Assembly (NCBI RefSeq): GCF_036010485.1
Contig: NZ_CP108568.1
Location: forward strand, 7,052,001 to 7,116,000
Length of the DNA: 64,000 bases
Source: Streptomyces sp. NBC_01198
GTDB lineage: Bacteria > Actinomycetota > Actinomycetes > Streptomycetales > Streptomycetaceae
Direction of reading: 5' to 3'
This document shows, one piece after another, positions 50,728-61,406 of this stretch. Below the pieces are notes generated by a model. That model was not told the origin of the DNA and searched no databases. It saw only the letters and a program-made list of their open reading frames with translations. Position 1 is the stretch's first letter, and each line of letters begins with the position of its first letter. The position numbers and the translations under genes were made by a program.

Positions 50728-52911
50728 ATGAGCGAGCCCACCACCATCCGCTGGGAGCAGGACGCGGACGGCGTCGTCACCCTCGTACTCGACGACCCCG
50801 CGCAGTCGGCCAACACCATGAACGCCGCGTTCGCCGACTCGCTCGACGCGGTGGTCGACCGGCTGGAGGCCGAGGTCGACGACATCCGTGGCGTCGTCAT
50901 CACCTCCGCCAAGAAGACCTTCTTCGCCGGCGGCGACCTCCGCGACCTGATCCGCGCCACCCCCGACGACGCCCAGCAGGTCTTCACCGGCACCCTGCGC
51001 ATCAAGAGCGCGCTGCGCCGGCTGGAGACCCTCGGCAAGCCCGTCGTCGCCGCCGTCAACGGCGCCGCGCTCGGCGGCGGTTACGAGATCGCGCTGGCCT
51101 GCCACCACCGCGTCGCCCTCGACACCCCGGGGACGAAGATCGGGCTGCCCGAGGTCACCCTCGGCCTGCTGCCCGGAGGCGGCGGCGTGGTCAGGACCGT
51201 ACGGCTGCTCGGCATCGCCGACGCCCTGCTCAAGGTGCTGCTGCAGGGCACCCAGTATTCCGCGCCGCGCGCGCTGGCCGCCGGCCTGATCCACGAGGTC
51301 GCCGCCGACCGCGACGCCCTGCTCGCCGCCGCCCGCGCCTTCATCGACGCCCACCCGGAGTCGCGCCAGCCCTGGGACACCCCCGGGTACAAGATCCCCG
51401 GCGGCACCCCCAGGAGCCCCGCCTTCGCGGCGAACCTGCCGGCCTTCCCCGCCAACCTGCGCAAGCAGCTGGCCGGCGCCCCCTACCCGGCGCCGCGCAA
51501 CATCCTGGCGGCCGCCGTCGAGGGCGCCCAGGTGGACTTCGCGACCGCCTCGGTGATCGAGGCCCGCTACTTCACCGAGCTGGCCTGCGGCCCGATCTCG
51601 AAGAACATGATCCAGGCCTTCTTCTTCGACATGCAGGCTGTCAACTCCGGTGCGGGGCGCCCCGCGGACGTCGCCGCCCGCCCGGTCACCAGGGTGGCCG
51701 TGCTCGGCGCCGGCATGATGGGCGCCGGCATCGCCTACTCCTGCGCCCGGGCCGGCATCGACGTCGTCCTCAAGGACGTCACCCAGGAGGCGGCCGACCG
51801 CGGCAAGGCCTACTCGGCCGGCCTGCTGGACAAGGCGCTGGCCAAGGGGCGGACGACCGCCGGGAAGCGGGACGCGCTGCTGGCCAGGATCACCCCCACC
51901 GCGGAGCCGGCCGACCTGGCCGGCTGCGACGCGGTCATCGAGGCGGTCTTCGAGGACGCGGCCCTCAAGCACAAGGTCTTCCAGGAGATCGAGCACATCG
52001 TCGCGCCCGACGCGCTGCTGTGCTCCAACACCTCCACGCTGCCCATCTCGCAGCTCGCCGAGGGCGTCGAGCGCGGCACGGACTTCATCGGCCTGCACTT
52101 CTTCTCGCCGGTCGACCGGATGCCGCTGGTGGAGATCATCAAGGGCGAGCAGACCGGCGACGAGGCGCTGGCCCGCGCCTTCGACCTGGTGCGGCAGATC
52201 CGCAAGACGCCGATCGTGGTGAACGACTCGCGCGGATTCTTCACCTCCCGGGTGATCAGCAACTTCATCAACGAGGGCGTCGCGATGATCGGCGAGGGGG
52301 TCCCGGCCGCCTCGGTCGAGCAGGCGGCCGCGCAGGCCGGCTACCCGGCGAAGGTCCTCTCGCTGCTGGACGAGCTGACCCTGACGCTCTTCGTCCGGAT
52401 CAGCCGGGAGACCCGCGCCGGGGTCGAGGCGGCCGGCGGTACGTGGCGGGCGCATCCGGCCGAGGCGGTCATCGACCGCATGGTCGACGAGTTCCGCCGC
52501 CCCGGCCGCAGTGGCGGCGCCGGATTCTACGACTACTCCGGCGGCCGCAGGACCGGGCTGTGGCCGGGCCTGGCCGAGCACTTCGGCCGGCAGGACGTCG
52601 AGATCCCCTTCGCCGACCTCCAGGAGCGGATGCTCTTCTCCGAGGCGCTGGACAGCGTGCGGCTGCTGGAGGAGGGCGTGCTCACCTCGGTCGCCGACGC
52701 GAACGTCGGCTCGGTGCTGGGCATCGGCTTCCCGGCCTGGACCGGCGGCGTGCTGCAGTACATCAACGGTTACCCGGGCGGCGTCGCCGGCTTCACCGCC
52801 AGGGCCCGCGAGCTGGCCGCGGCCTACGGCGAGCGGTTCGCCCCGCCGGCCCTGCTGACGGCCACGGCGGAACGCGGTGAGACCTTCACCGACCGCAGGG
52901 CAGCCGGCTGA
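50728..52911 (+). CDS. fadB: Bifunctional enoyl-CoA hydratase / 3-hydroxyacyl-CoA dehydrogenase
   Basis: A 727-residue FadB/FadJ-type enzyme. The N-terminal crotonase domain shows KKTFFAGGDLRDLI and NGAALGGGYEIALACHHRVA; the NAD-binding domain starts near residue 325 with VAVLGAGMMGAGIAYSCARAG, followed by HFFSPVDRMPLVEIIKG. It carries out the hydration and NAD-linked oxidation steps preceding the thiolase. It is the last gene of the operon, ending at a strong hairpin. Confidence 0.94.
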   Translation: MSEPTTIRWEQDADGVVTLVLDDPAQSANTMNAAFADSLDAVVDRLEAEVDDIRGVVITSAKKTFFAGGDLRDLIRATPDDAQQVFTGTLRIKSALRRLETLGKPVVAAVNGAALGGGYEIALACHHRVALDTPGTKIGLPEVTLGLLPGGGGVVRTVRLLGIADALLKVLLQGTQYSAPRALAAGLIHEVAADRDALLAAARAFIDAHPESRQPWDTPGYKIPGGTPRSPAFAANLPAFPANLRKQLAGAPYPAPRNILAAAVEGAQVDFATASVIEARYFTELACGPISKNMIQAFFFDMQAVNSGAGRPADVAARPVTRVAVLGAGMMGAGIAYSCARAGIDVVLKDVTQEAADRGKAYSAGLLDKALAKGRTTAGKRDALLARITPTAEPADLAGCDAVIEAVFEDAALKHKVFQEIEHIVAPDALLCSNTSTLPISQLAEGVERGTDFIGLHFFSPVDRMPLVEIIKGEQTGDEALARAFDLVRQIRKTPIVVNDSRGFFTSRVISNFINEGVAMIGEGVPAASVEQAAAQAGYPAKVLSLLDELTLTLFVRISRETRAGVEAAGGTWRAHPAEAVIDRMVDEFRRPGRSGGAGFYDYSGGRRTGLWPGLAEHFGRQDVEIPFADLQERMLFSEALDSVRLLEEGVLTSVADANVGSVLGIGFPAWTGGVLQYINGYPGGVAGFTARARELAAAYGERFAPPALLTATAERGETFTDRRAAG

Positions 52912-52932
52912 CGCTCCGTCTGCCCCGGCGGA

Positions 52933-52984
52933 CCGCCGCCCGCCGCCCGCAGCCCCGTCAGGGCTGCTCGGCGGCGGGCGGCGG
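52933..52984. terminator. Bidirectional terminator overlapping the merR-type gene end
   Basis: CCGCCGCCCGCCG...GCAGCCC (52933-52955) pairs with GGGCTGC.CGGCGGCGGGCGGCGG (52961-52984), over 20 bp in all. It lies between convergent fadB and the MerR gene and overlaps the last codons of the latter. Confidence 0.8.
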
Positions 52985-53674
52985 CCAGGCCCACACCTGC
53001 TCGTTGAGCGAGCGCTGGAAGGTCGTCACGAGCGCCTGCACCACCAGCGGCTGCATCTGCGCGGACAGCGAACGCAGCGCGGCGTCCGGTTCGCTCTCCC
53101 GCACCGGCTCCCGCACCGACTCGCGGAAGATCCGGCTGATCGCCGCGGCCGCCGCCCGCGCGTGCTTCTGCATGGCCTCCCTGGCCGCCACGATCGCCTC
53201 CAGCGGGATCGGCGTGTCCAGCAGCCGCACCCCCAGATGCAGGGTGCCGGGGTCGACCACGAAGACGTCGGGGTCCTCGGTCGGCTCCAGCACGTTCATC
53301 GCCGCCAGCCGCTGCACGTCGGCGTCCGCCAGCGGGCGGCCGGCCCGCTGCTCCAGCTGTTGCCGGCCGAGCCGCGTGCCGCCCCCCGGCAGCCAGGACG
53401 CCACCAGCGCCCGGTGGATCGCCAGGTCGTGCTCGCTGATGGAGTCGGGCAACTGCGCCAGATAGCGCTCGATGGCCGCCAGCGTGAGTCCCTGCTGCTG
53501 CAACTCCTCGATCAGCGCCAGCCGCGACAGGTGCTCCGCCCCGTAGTGCCCCACCCGGCGCGGCCCGATGTCCGGCGGCGGCAGCAGCCCGCGGGCGCCG
53601 TAGAAGCGGACGGTGCGTACGGTCACCCCGGCGCGGGCGGCCAGCTCGTCGATGGTCAGGGCGGTCTGCGGCAC
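52958..53674 (-). CDS. MerR-family regulator
   Basis: A 238-residue protein. The N-terminal winged HTH (LTIDELAARAGVTVRTVRFYGARGLLPPP, then GHYGAEHLSRLALIEELQQQGLTLAAIERYL) is canonical MerR; the C-terminal 150 residues are helical with no Cys metal site, so it probably senses an organic ligand such as an acyl-CoA. The GTG start has no ribosome-binding site but a TACTGT sits a few bases upstream, suggesting a leaderless transcript. GCAAT-ACT-GTTGC is a likely self-binding site. It is divergent from the M1 peptidase. Confidence 0.88.
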   Translation of the reverse strand: MPQTALTIDELAARAGVTVRTVRFYGARGLLPPPDIGPRRVGHYGAEHLSRLALIEELQQQGLTLAAIERYLAQLPDSISEHDLAIHRALVASWLPGGGTRLGRQQLEQRAGRPLADADVQRLAAMNVLEPTEDPDVFVVDPGTLHLGVRLLDTPIPLEAIVAAREAMQKHARAAAAAISRIFRESVREPVRESEPDAALRSLSAQMQPLVVQALVTTFQRSLNEQVWAWPPPAAEQP

Positions 53675-53849
53675 CGCAACAGTATTGCTGTGCCACCGGC
53701 GCTGTGAAAGACGCCGCCGCAGCTCACGTGCCGCCCGCGGCCGCCACCGCGACCGTTACGGACGGACGCACAGCCGAGCAGACGCCGCGCCCCGGTGCGG
53801 GGGCCACGTCGCGAACGGTCACAGCCGCGCACCTCGTACGCTGGCCCGC

Positions 53850-55274
53850 GTGCCCCTTCGCCGAGCCGCCCCGCACCGTGTCCCGCGGCTGCTGCCGGCC
53901 TGCCTCGCGGGCGCCGCGCTGGCCTGCCTGCTGTCCTGCTCCGGCAGCGGCGGGCCCGCGGCCGGCGCCCCGGGCCTGGGCGACCGGCTCTTCCCCGCCG
54001 CGGGCAACGGCGGCTACGACGTCACGCACTACGGCCTCGACCTGTCCTACGACCCCGGCTCCGGGCGGCTGTCCGGCACCGCCGTCGTCACCGCCACCGC
54101 GACCAGCGACCTCAGCGGCTTCGACCTGGACCTGGCAGGCCTGACGGTCACCCGCGTCGGCGTCGACGGCCGCCCGGCCCGCACCAGCAGGTCGGGCACC
54201 GAGCTGACCGTCCGGCCGGCCCGCGTGCTGCGCCGGGGCGCCCGCTTCGAGACCACCGTCGGGTACGCGGGCGTGCCCCGGCTGCTCACCGACCCCGACG
54301 GCTCGCACGAGGGCTGGTTCCGCACCGGCGACGGCGCTCTGGCGCTCGGCGAGCCCGTCGGCTCGATGGCGTGGTTCCCCGGCAACGACCACCCCTCGGA
54401 CAAGGCCGCGTTCGACCTGACCATGTCGGTGCCCGCGGGACTGACCGCGGTGTCCAACGGCGACCTGGCGGGCACCCGCAGCGCCGCCGGCCGCACGGTC
54501 TTCCACTGGCGCGGCACGGCGCCGATGGCCACCTATCTGGCCACCGTCGCCATCGGCCGCTTCACCGTCACCCGCTCCCGCACCCCCGGCGGCGTGCCGC
54601 TGTACACCGCGGTGGACCCGCGCTCCGACGACCCGCGGACCGCGGCCGCGCTGCGCCGGCTGCCGGAGATCCTCGACTGGGAGAGCGGCCTGTTCGGCCG
54701 CTACCCCTTCGGCTCCGCGGGCGCCGTCGTGGACGACCTGCCGTCGGGTCAGGTCGGCTACTCCCTGGAGACCCAGAACCGCCCGGTCTTCCCCGGGGAC
54801 GGCGACGGGCCGGCGGTGGACGTGCCGACGCTGGTGCACGAGCTGGCCCACCAGTGGTTCGGCGACTCCGTCACCCCGCGCAGCTGGCAGGACATGTGGC
54901 TCAACGAGGGCTTCGCCACGTACGCGACCTGGCTGTGGCAGGAACGCGAGGACGGCGTCCCGGTCTCCCGCAGTGCCGCCACGGCGTTCGCCGACCCCGC
55001 CGCGTGGGCGTTCCCGCCCGCCGTACCGCCCACGGCCGCCGACGTCTCCGCGCAGCCTGTCTACGACCGCGGCGCCCTGGTCCTCTACCAGATGCACCGG
55101 GCCCTCGGCGACGCCGCCTTCGCGAAGCTGCTGCGCGGCTGGCCCGCCGCCCACGCCTACGGCAACGCCTCGACGGCCGAATTCACCGCCTATTGCGCCG
55201 GACTGACCACCCGTGACCTGACGCCGCTATTCGCGACCTGGCTGTACGGGACCGCCAAGCCGGCCCGGCTGTGA
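53850..55274 (+). CDS. M1-family metallopeptidase, lipoprotein
   Basis: A 474-residue exported aminopeptidase-like enzyme. The lipobox LLSC (Cys30) follows a hydrophobic core. The gluzincin site is HELAHQWFGD (His330, Glu331, His334), with the third ligand Glu353 in WLNEGFATYATW at the exact family spacing, and the exopeptidase-like GxMxN region is represented by GYSLETQNRPV. Length is about half of full M1 enzymes, the common short actinobacterial form. GTG 53850 follows a TACGCT, suggesting a leaderless start. Confidence 0.9.
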   Translation: MPLRRAAPHRVPRLLPACLAGAALACLLSCSGSGGPAAGAPGLGDRLFPAAGNGGYDVTHYGLDLSYDPGSGRLSGTAVVTATATSDLSGFDLDLAGLTVTRVGVDGRPARTSRSGTELTVRPARVLRRGARFETTVGYAGVPRLLTDPDGSHEGWFRTGDGALALGEPVGSMAWFPGNDHPSDKAAFDLTMSVPAGLTAVSNGDLAGTRSAAGRTVFHWRGTAPMATYLATVAIGRFTVTRSRTPGGVPLYTAVDPRSDDPRTAAALRRLPEILDWESGLFGRYPFGSAGAVVDDLPSGQVGYSLETQNRPVFPGDGDGPAVDVPTLVHELAHQWFGDSVTPRSWQDMWLNEGFATYATWLWQEREDGVPVSRSAATAFADPAAWAFPPAVPPTAADVSAQPVYDRGALVLYQMHRALGDAAFAKLLRGWPAAHAYGNASTAEFTAYCAGLTTRDLTPLFATWLYGTAKPARL

Positions 55275-55310
55275 CCGCCCCTTTCGGGGGCCGCCACTGC
55301 CTGCCGGGGC

Positions 55311-56354
55311 TCAGCGCAGCGGGGCGCCGACCGCGTGCATGTGGCCGAGTGCCTGCGCGTAGGAGTCGAACAGCCCGGTCTCGGTGTACCGCACGCCCAC
55401 GCGGGCGCAGTGCGCGCGCACCAGCGGGCGCACCAGGCGCAGATGCGGACGGGGCAGGCTCGGGAAGAGGTGGTGCTCTATCTGGTAGTTGAGGCCGCCA
55501 AGCAGGAAGTCCACCAGCGGATTGCCGCGTACATTGCGCGAGGTCAGCACCTGACGCCGCAGATGCCCCCAGCGCGCGCCCTCCTCGGGCATCTCCATGC
55601 CCTTGTGGTTGGGGGCGAAGGCGCAGCCCAGGTGCACGCCGAACAGCGCGTGGTGCAGCGCGGCGAAGGCGATCGCCTGCGGCAGCGGCATGGCGGTCAG
55701 CAGCAGCGCGGCGTAGCCCACCAGGTGCGCCACCAGCAGCGAACCCTCGATCAGCCGCCCCCTGCGGTCCAGCCGGCGCAGGTCCTGGAAGCTGGCAACC
55801 TTCAGCGCCAGCCCTTCGAGCAGCAGCATCGGGAAGAACAGCCGGGCCTGGTGCCGGGTCAGGAAGCGTGCGAAGCCCTTGCGTTCGACGGCCTGGGCCC
55901 GGGTCCACACCAGCGCGCCCACCTCCACGTCCGGGTCCTTGCCCACATGGTTGGGATTCGCGTGGTGCCGGTTGTGCTTGTCGGTCCACCAGCCCGCACC
56001 CATGCCCAGCAGCAGATTGCCGTGGAAGAGGGCTATGGCCCGGTTGACCTGGCGGGCCGCCGCTATCTGCTGGTGCCCGGCGTCGTGCCCGACGAAGCCG
56101 CTGCGCGTGGACAGCACCGCGGCAGGCAGCGCCAGGGCGAGCACCCACCACGACCCGGTGCCGCCGAGCAGCACCACGGCGGTCCACACCGCGGCCAGTG
56201 CCAGCAGGTTCACCGCGATCGACATCACGTAGTGCCCCCGGCGCCGCCGCAGCAGCCCGGCTTCCCGCACCGCGCGCAGCAGCGGGGTGAATTCGCTCGA
56301 CCCGCTGTCCGGGGCCCGCTCAGGAGGTTCGACGGTGGTCAGGACGGTCGGCAT
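55311..56354 (-). CDS. Membrane fatty acid desaturase
   Basis: A 347-residue di-iron desaturase with four TM-like segments. The three histidine boxes are HDAGH (near residue 77), HNRHH (near 115) and QIEHH (near 295). This type introduces cis double bonds into acyl lipids, often with a separate redox partner. GGAG lies five bases before ATG 56354. It is divergent from the GNAT gene across a palindromic region. Confidence 0.92.
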   Translation of the reverse strand: MPTVLTTVEPPERAPDSGSSEFTPLLRAVREAGLLRRRRGHYVMSIAVNLLALAAVWTAVVLLGGTGSWWVLALALPAAVLSTRSGFVGHDAGHQQIAAARQVNRAIALFHGNLLLGMGAGWWTDKHNRHHANPNHVGKDPDVEVGALVWTRAQAVERKGFARFLTRHQARLFFPMLLLEGLALKVASFQDLRRLDRRGRLIEGSLLVAHLVGYAALLLTAMPLPQAIAFAALHHALFGVHLGCAFAPNHKGMEMPEEGARWGHLRRQVLTSRNVRGNPLVDFLLGGLNYQIEHHLFPSLPRPHLRLVRPLVRAHCARVGVRYTETGLFDSYAQALGHMHAVGAPLR

Positions 56355-56454
56355 GGGCGCTCCTGGGTGACGGGCGGTGTCCGGCATGACGGCCCGGCCG
56401 GGCCGTAGTGCGACGCTACGAACCACCGCCCGCCGCGGACCATGGCGCCATCAC

Positions 56455-56493
56455 CCGGTTTCCCGGGGTGCCAGACCCCCGGAAAACCGGGGG
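56455..56493. promoter_or_regulatory. Nested palindromes between desaturase and GNAT genes
   Basis: CCGGTTTCCCGGGG (56455-56468) and CCCCGGAAAACCGG (56477-56490) are inverted repeats with one mismatch. CCCCCGG-AAAA-CCGGGGG (56476-56493) is a perfect local hairpin. They could be an operator for either divergent gene. Confidence 0.5.
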
Positions 56494-56527
56494 ATATCCC
56501 CACCCGACTGCTGCCAGGATGGACCGC

Positions 56528-57034
56528 ATGACCACGGACGATCTCTGCACGGCCGAGTTGACGACCGCGCCCCTACCAGTGTCGCACCCCGACGCGGTAA
56601 CGCTGATCCGCAGGTATTACGCGGAGTTGATCACCCGTTACTACCGACGCCCGACGGACGACACCGAGATCTCCGAGGTCATCGCCGAGGAGCCGAGCGA
56701 CGACCTGGCGCCGCCCACCGGGATGTTCGTGGTCGCCAGGATCGACGCCGCCCCGGTGGGCTGCCTGGGCGTGCGCGTACTGGACCCCGACACGGTGGAG
56801 CTCACCCGGATGTTCGTCGCGCCCGAGGCCCGCAGGAAAGGCGTGGCAGGCAGCCTGATCGCGGTGGCGGAAGGCATCGCGCGCGACACGTTCGGCGCCC
56901 GGCTGATCCGCCTGGACACCCGCGCCGACCTGGTCGAGGCCCGGGCGCTGTACGCGCGGCACGGCTACCGCGAGATCGAGCGGTACAACACCGACCCGTA
57001 CGCCGACCACTGGTTCGAGAAGGCACTGGCCTGA
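56528..57034 (+). CDS. GNAT-family N-acetyltransferase
   Basis: A 168-residue protein. FVVARIDAAPVGCLGVRVLD leads to the acetyl-CoA P-loop VELTRMFVAPEARRKGVAGSLI and the C-terminal ARALYARHGYREIERYN, the GNAT signatures. The acceptor is unknown. ATG 56528 has AGGA at seven bases; an ATG at 56519 is in frame. Confidence 0.88.
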   Translation: MTTDDLCTAELTTAPLPVSHPDAVTLIRRYYAELITRYYRRPTDDTEISEVIAEEPSDDLAPPTGMFVVARIDAAPVGCLGVRVLDPDTVELTRMFVAPEARRKGVAGSLIAVAEGIARDTFGARLIRLDTRADLVEARALYARHGYREIERYNTDPYADHWFEKALA

Positions 57035-57147
57035 CCGGGAGCCCGGACCTCCTGGCGGTCCCGGGCGGCCGCCGGTGTCACCCTGCCCGTTCCGCGACCC
57101 GCCGCCGGCCCCGGCCGCCTTGCCGCATGCCACCGCCCGGCGGCGTC

Positions 57148-57206
57148 TACGATGCTGGCAACCGCCAAGCGTCACGCGTCTTGGCCCGGGCCTGAGGAGC
57201 GGCATC
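57148..57206 (+). promoter_or_regulatory. tex promoter -10 and ribosome-binding site
   Basis: TACGAT (57148-57153) is a fair -10 placing the transcript start near 57160. GAGGAG (57194-57199) is the only good Shine-Dalgarno and is followed by ATC ATC at 57204-57209 rather than a standard start codon. Confidence 0.5.
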
Positions 57207-59579
<2,373 letters not shown>

Positions 59580-59681
59580 AAAGGGGAACCAGGACGGTCC
59601 GCGAGGCGTTCTGCTGGGTAAGCGGTAGGGAAAGAGGGCGCGGCGTCGGGCCGCCGGACGCCGCGGACGGAGGCGGGGACA

Positions 59682-59864
59682 ATGTCGAATCGTACGAAGG
59701 TCGCCATCGGCGGCGTGCTGCTCGGGCTGATCCTGCTGTACTGGATCCCGCTGTGGCTGTTCTTCCTGATCATCATCGGTATCCCGGTCGCCGGCTATCT
59801 GACCCTCGACTCCTCGCAGCGGCGCAGGCTGCGCCGGGTGAGCCGGCGACAAATCGGTCGCTGA
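59682..59864 (+). CDS. Small membrane protein (60 aa)
   Basis: The ATG follows GGAGGCGGGG. There is one long hydrophobic stretch (VAIGGVLLGLILLYWIPLWLFFLIIIGIPVAGYLTL), probably two TM helices, and a basic tail RRRLRRVSRRQIGR. The function is unknown. It resembles other small actinobacterial membrane proteins but I cannot name a family. Confidence 0.7.
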   Translation: MSNRTKVAIGGVLLGLILLYWIPLWLFFLIIIGIPVAGYLTLDSSQRRRLRRVSRRQIGR

Positions 59865-59930
59865 CCTGGTCGTTCCCCCAGTAGGGTGAGTCATCGGGTC
59901 AGGGCATCCGATCGAGGGGAAGACCATCCG

Positions 59931-60476
59931 ATGAGTCATGCCACCGTCACCGCGGTCAGCAGCGACCAGGACCACCGGTTCAGCAAGCCCAACCGGTCCA
60001 GCATCCGGCTGCTCGCGGGCCTCGGAGTGGAGGGTGACGCCCATCTCGGCGTCACCGTCCAGCACCGCTCCCGTGTCGCCCAGGACCCGACGCAGCCCAA
60101 CCTCCGTCAGGTCCACCTGATACACGCCGAGCTCTTCGACGAGCTGCACGACGCCGGGTACGCGGTGGCGCCCGGGGACCTCGGTGAGAACGTCACCACC
60201 CGCGGCATCGACCTGCTCGGCCTGCCGGTCGGCACCCGCCTGCACCTCGGCCCGGAGGCAGTCGTGGAGATCACCGGCCTGCGCAACCCCTGCCGCCAGA
60301 TCGACCGTTTCCGCACCGGCCTGCTCAAGCAGGTCGTCGGCCGTGACGCGGCCGGCCACATCACCCGCAAGGCGGGCGTGATGGGCATCGTGCTGACTCC
60401 CGGCACCCTCCACCCGGGCGACCCGATCACCGCCGAACTCCCCTCCCTCCCGCACCGCCCGCTGGAAAGGGTCTGA
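59931..60476 (+). CDS. MOSC-domain protein
   Basis: A 181-residue protein. GLGVEGDAHLGVTVQHRS, VAPGDLGENVTTRGIDLLGLPVGTRLHLG and the NPCRQIDRF motif with its conserved Cys are those of MOSC domains, which bind molybdenum-cofactor sulfur. There is no N-terminal beta-barrel, so this is a stand-alone MOSC. GAGGGGA lies ten bases before the ATG. It is three bases from the NADAR gene. Confidence 0.9.
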   Translation: MSHATVTAVSSDQDHRFSKPNRSSIRLLAGLGVEGDAHLGVTVQHRSRVAQDPTQPNLRQVHLIHAELFDELHDAGYAVAPGDLGENVTTRGIDLLGLPVGTRLHLGPEAVVEITGLRNPCRQIDRFRTGLLKQVVGRDAAGHITRKAGVMGIVLTPGTLHPGDPITAELPSLPHRPLERV

Positions 60477-60479
60477 CCC

Positions 60480-61052
60480 ATGCCAGGCCCACCCTCCACC
60501 GTCCGGTCGGTCGACGCACTGATCGCCTACGCGGCCGGCGGCCGCCGCGTGAAATACCTGCACTTCTGGGGCCACCGCCCGCAGCGCGACGGCAGCATCG
60601 GCGCCGGCTGCCTCAGCCAGTGGTGGCCCGCTCCCTTCGCGGTCGACGGGGTCACCTATGCCACGGCCGAGCACTGGATGATGGCGGGCAAGGCGCGGCT
60701 GTTCGGTGACGCCGACGCCGAGCACCGTGCCGTCGCCGCCAACCACCCCAAGGCCGCCAAGGCTGTCGGCCGCTCGGTGCGCGGCTTCGATGAGGCCCGG
60801 TGGCAGCAGGAGCGTTTCGCCCTGGTCGCCGCGGGCAGCAGGCACAAGTTCGGGCAGCATCCCGACCTGCGGGCGTTCCTGCTGGCGACCGCCGGCCGGG
60901 TGCTGGTCGAGGCCAGCCCGCGGGACCGTGTATGGGGCATCGGGCTGGCGGCGGACGACGAGCGGGCCGATGCCCCGGCGCGCTGGCGGGGCCTGAACCT
61001 GCTCGGATTCGCACTGATGGACGCCAGGGACCGGCTGGCAGCCGAGGCGTGA
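60480..61052 (+). CDS. NADAR-domain (YbiA-like) protein
   Basis: A 190-residue protein. VKYLHFWGHRPQRDG, LSQWWPAPFAVDGVTYATAEHWMMAGKARLFGD, KFGQHPDLRAFLLATAGRVLVEASPRDRVWGIGL and WRGLNLLGFALMDARD are NADAR landmarks. The domain hydrolyses N-glycosidic bonds in ADP-ribose-type or riboflavin intermediates and has been linked to damage pre-emption and nucleic-acid de-ADP-ribosylation. It starts three bases after the MOSC stop, so co-translation is likely. Confidence 0.92.
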   Translation: MPGPPSTVRSVDALIAYAAGGRRVKYLHFWGHRPQRDGSIGAGCLSQWWPAPFAVDGVTYATAEHWMMAGKARLFGDADAEHRAVAANHPKAAKAVGRSVRGFDEARWQQERFALVAAGSRHKFGQHPDLRAFLLATAGRVLVEASPRDRVWGIGLAADDERADAPARWRGLNLLGFALMDARDRLAAEA

Positions 61053-61406
61053 CGCGGTCGGAGGCCGGAACAGGCGTGCCCGCCCGGTCCCCGCGTGGCG
61101 GTGGACCGGTCGGGCGGGGTCGGGCTACTTCAGGTGGGGGCCGTCCGTGCCGATCTTGCCCGGGGCCGCGTTCCGACCGGGGCCGCGCAGGCGGCCGATG
61201 TCGGGGGACGCCGCCTCTCCGCGCGCCACGGAACGAACGGCCGGATTTCTTGCGCAATTTGCTGCAAGAACCTTCGTGAGGTTACTGGGACATGTGAGTG
61301 ACGTAAAGAGGTGCGTACGGGCCTGCCGCTCAGCCGCACGTAAGGTGCTGTGCGGGTGCGCCGGCTGCATCCGATCGGCACCGGTCGTAGAGGAGTGGCA
61401 CGGGAC
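61053..61406 (+). promoter_or_regulatory. Gene-free region with terminator and inverted repeat
   Basis: In this 354-bp gap a hairpin at 61079-61118 (CCCGCCCGGTCC / GGACCGGTCGGGCGGG, bulged) ends the NADAR transcript. TTCTTGC-N10-GCAAGAA (61247-61270) is a perfect-arm inverted repeat about 137 bases before the flavoprotein start, a plausible operator. I see no coding gene. Confidence 0.55.

Noticed and set aside
61125..61231. Short minus-strand ORF ending GTDGPHLK in the gap before the flavoprotein
   Set aside because: About 35 residues from a GTG with no ribosome-binding site; the longer frame is only a shadow of the flavoprotein.
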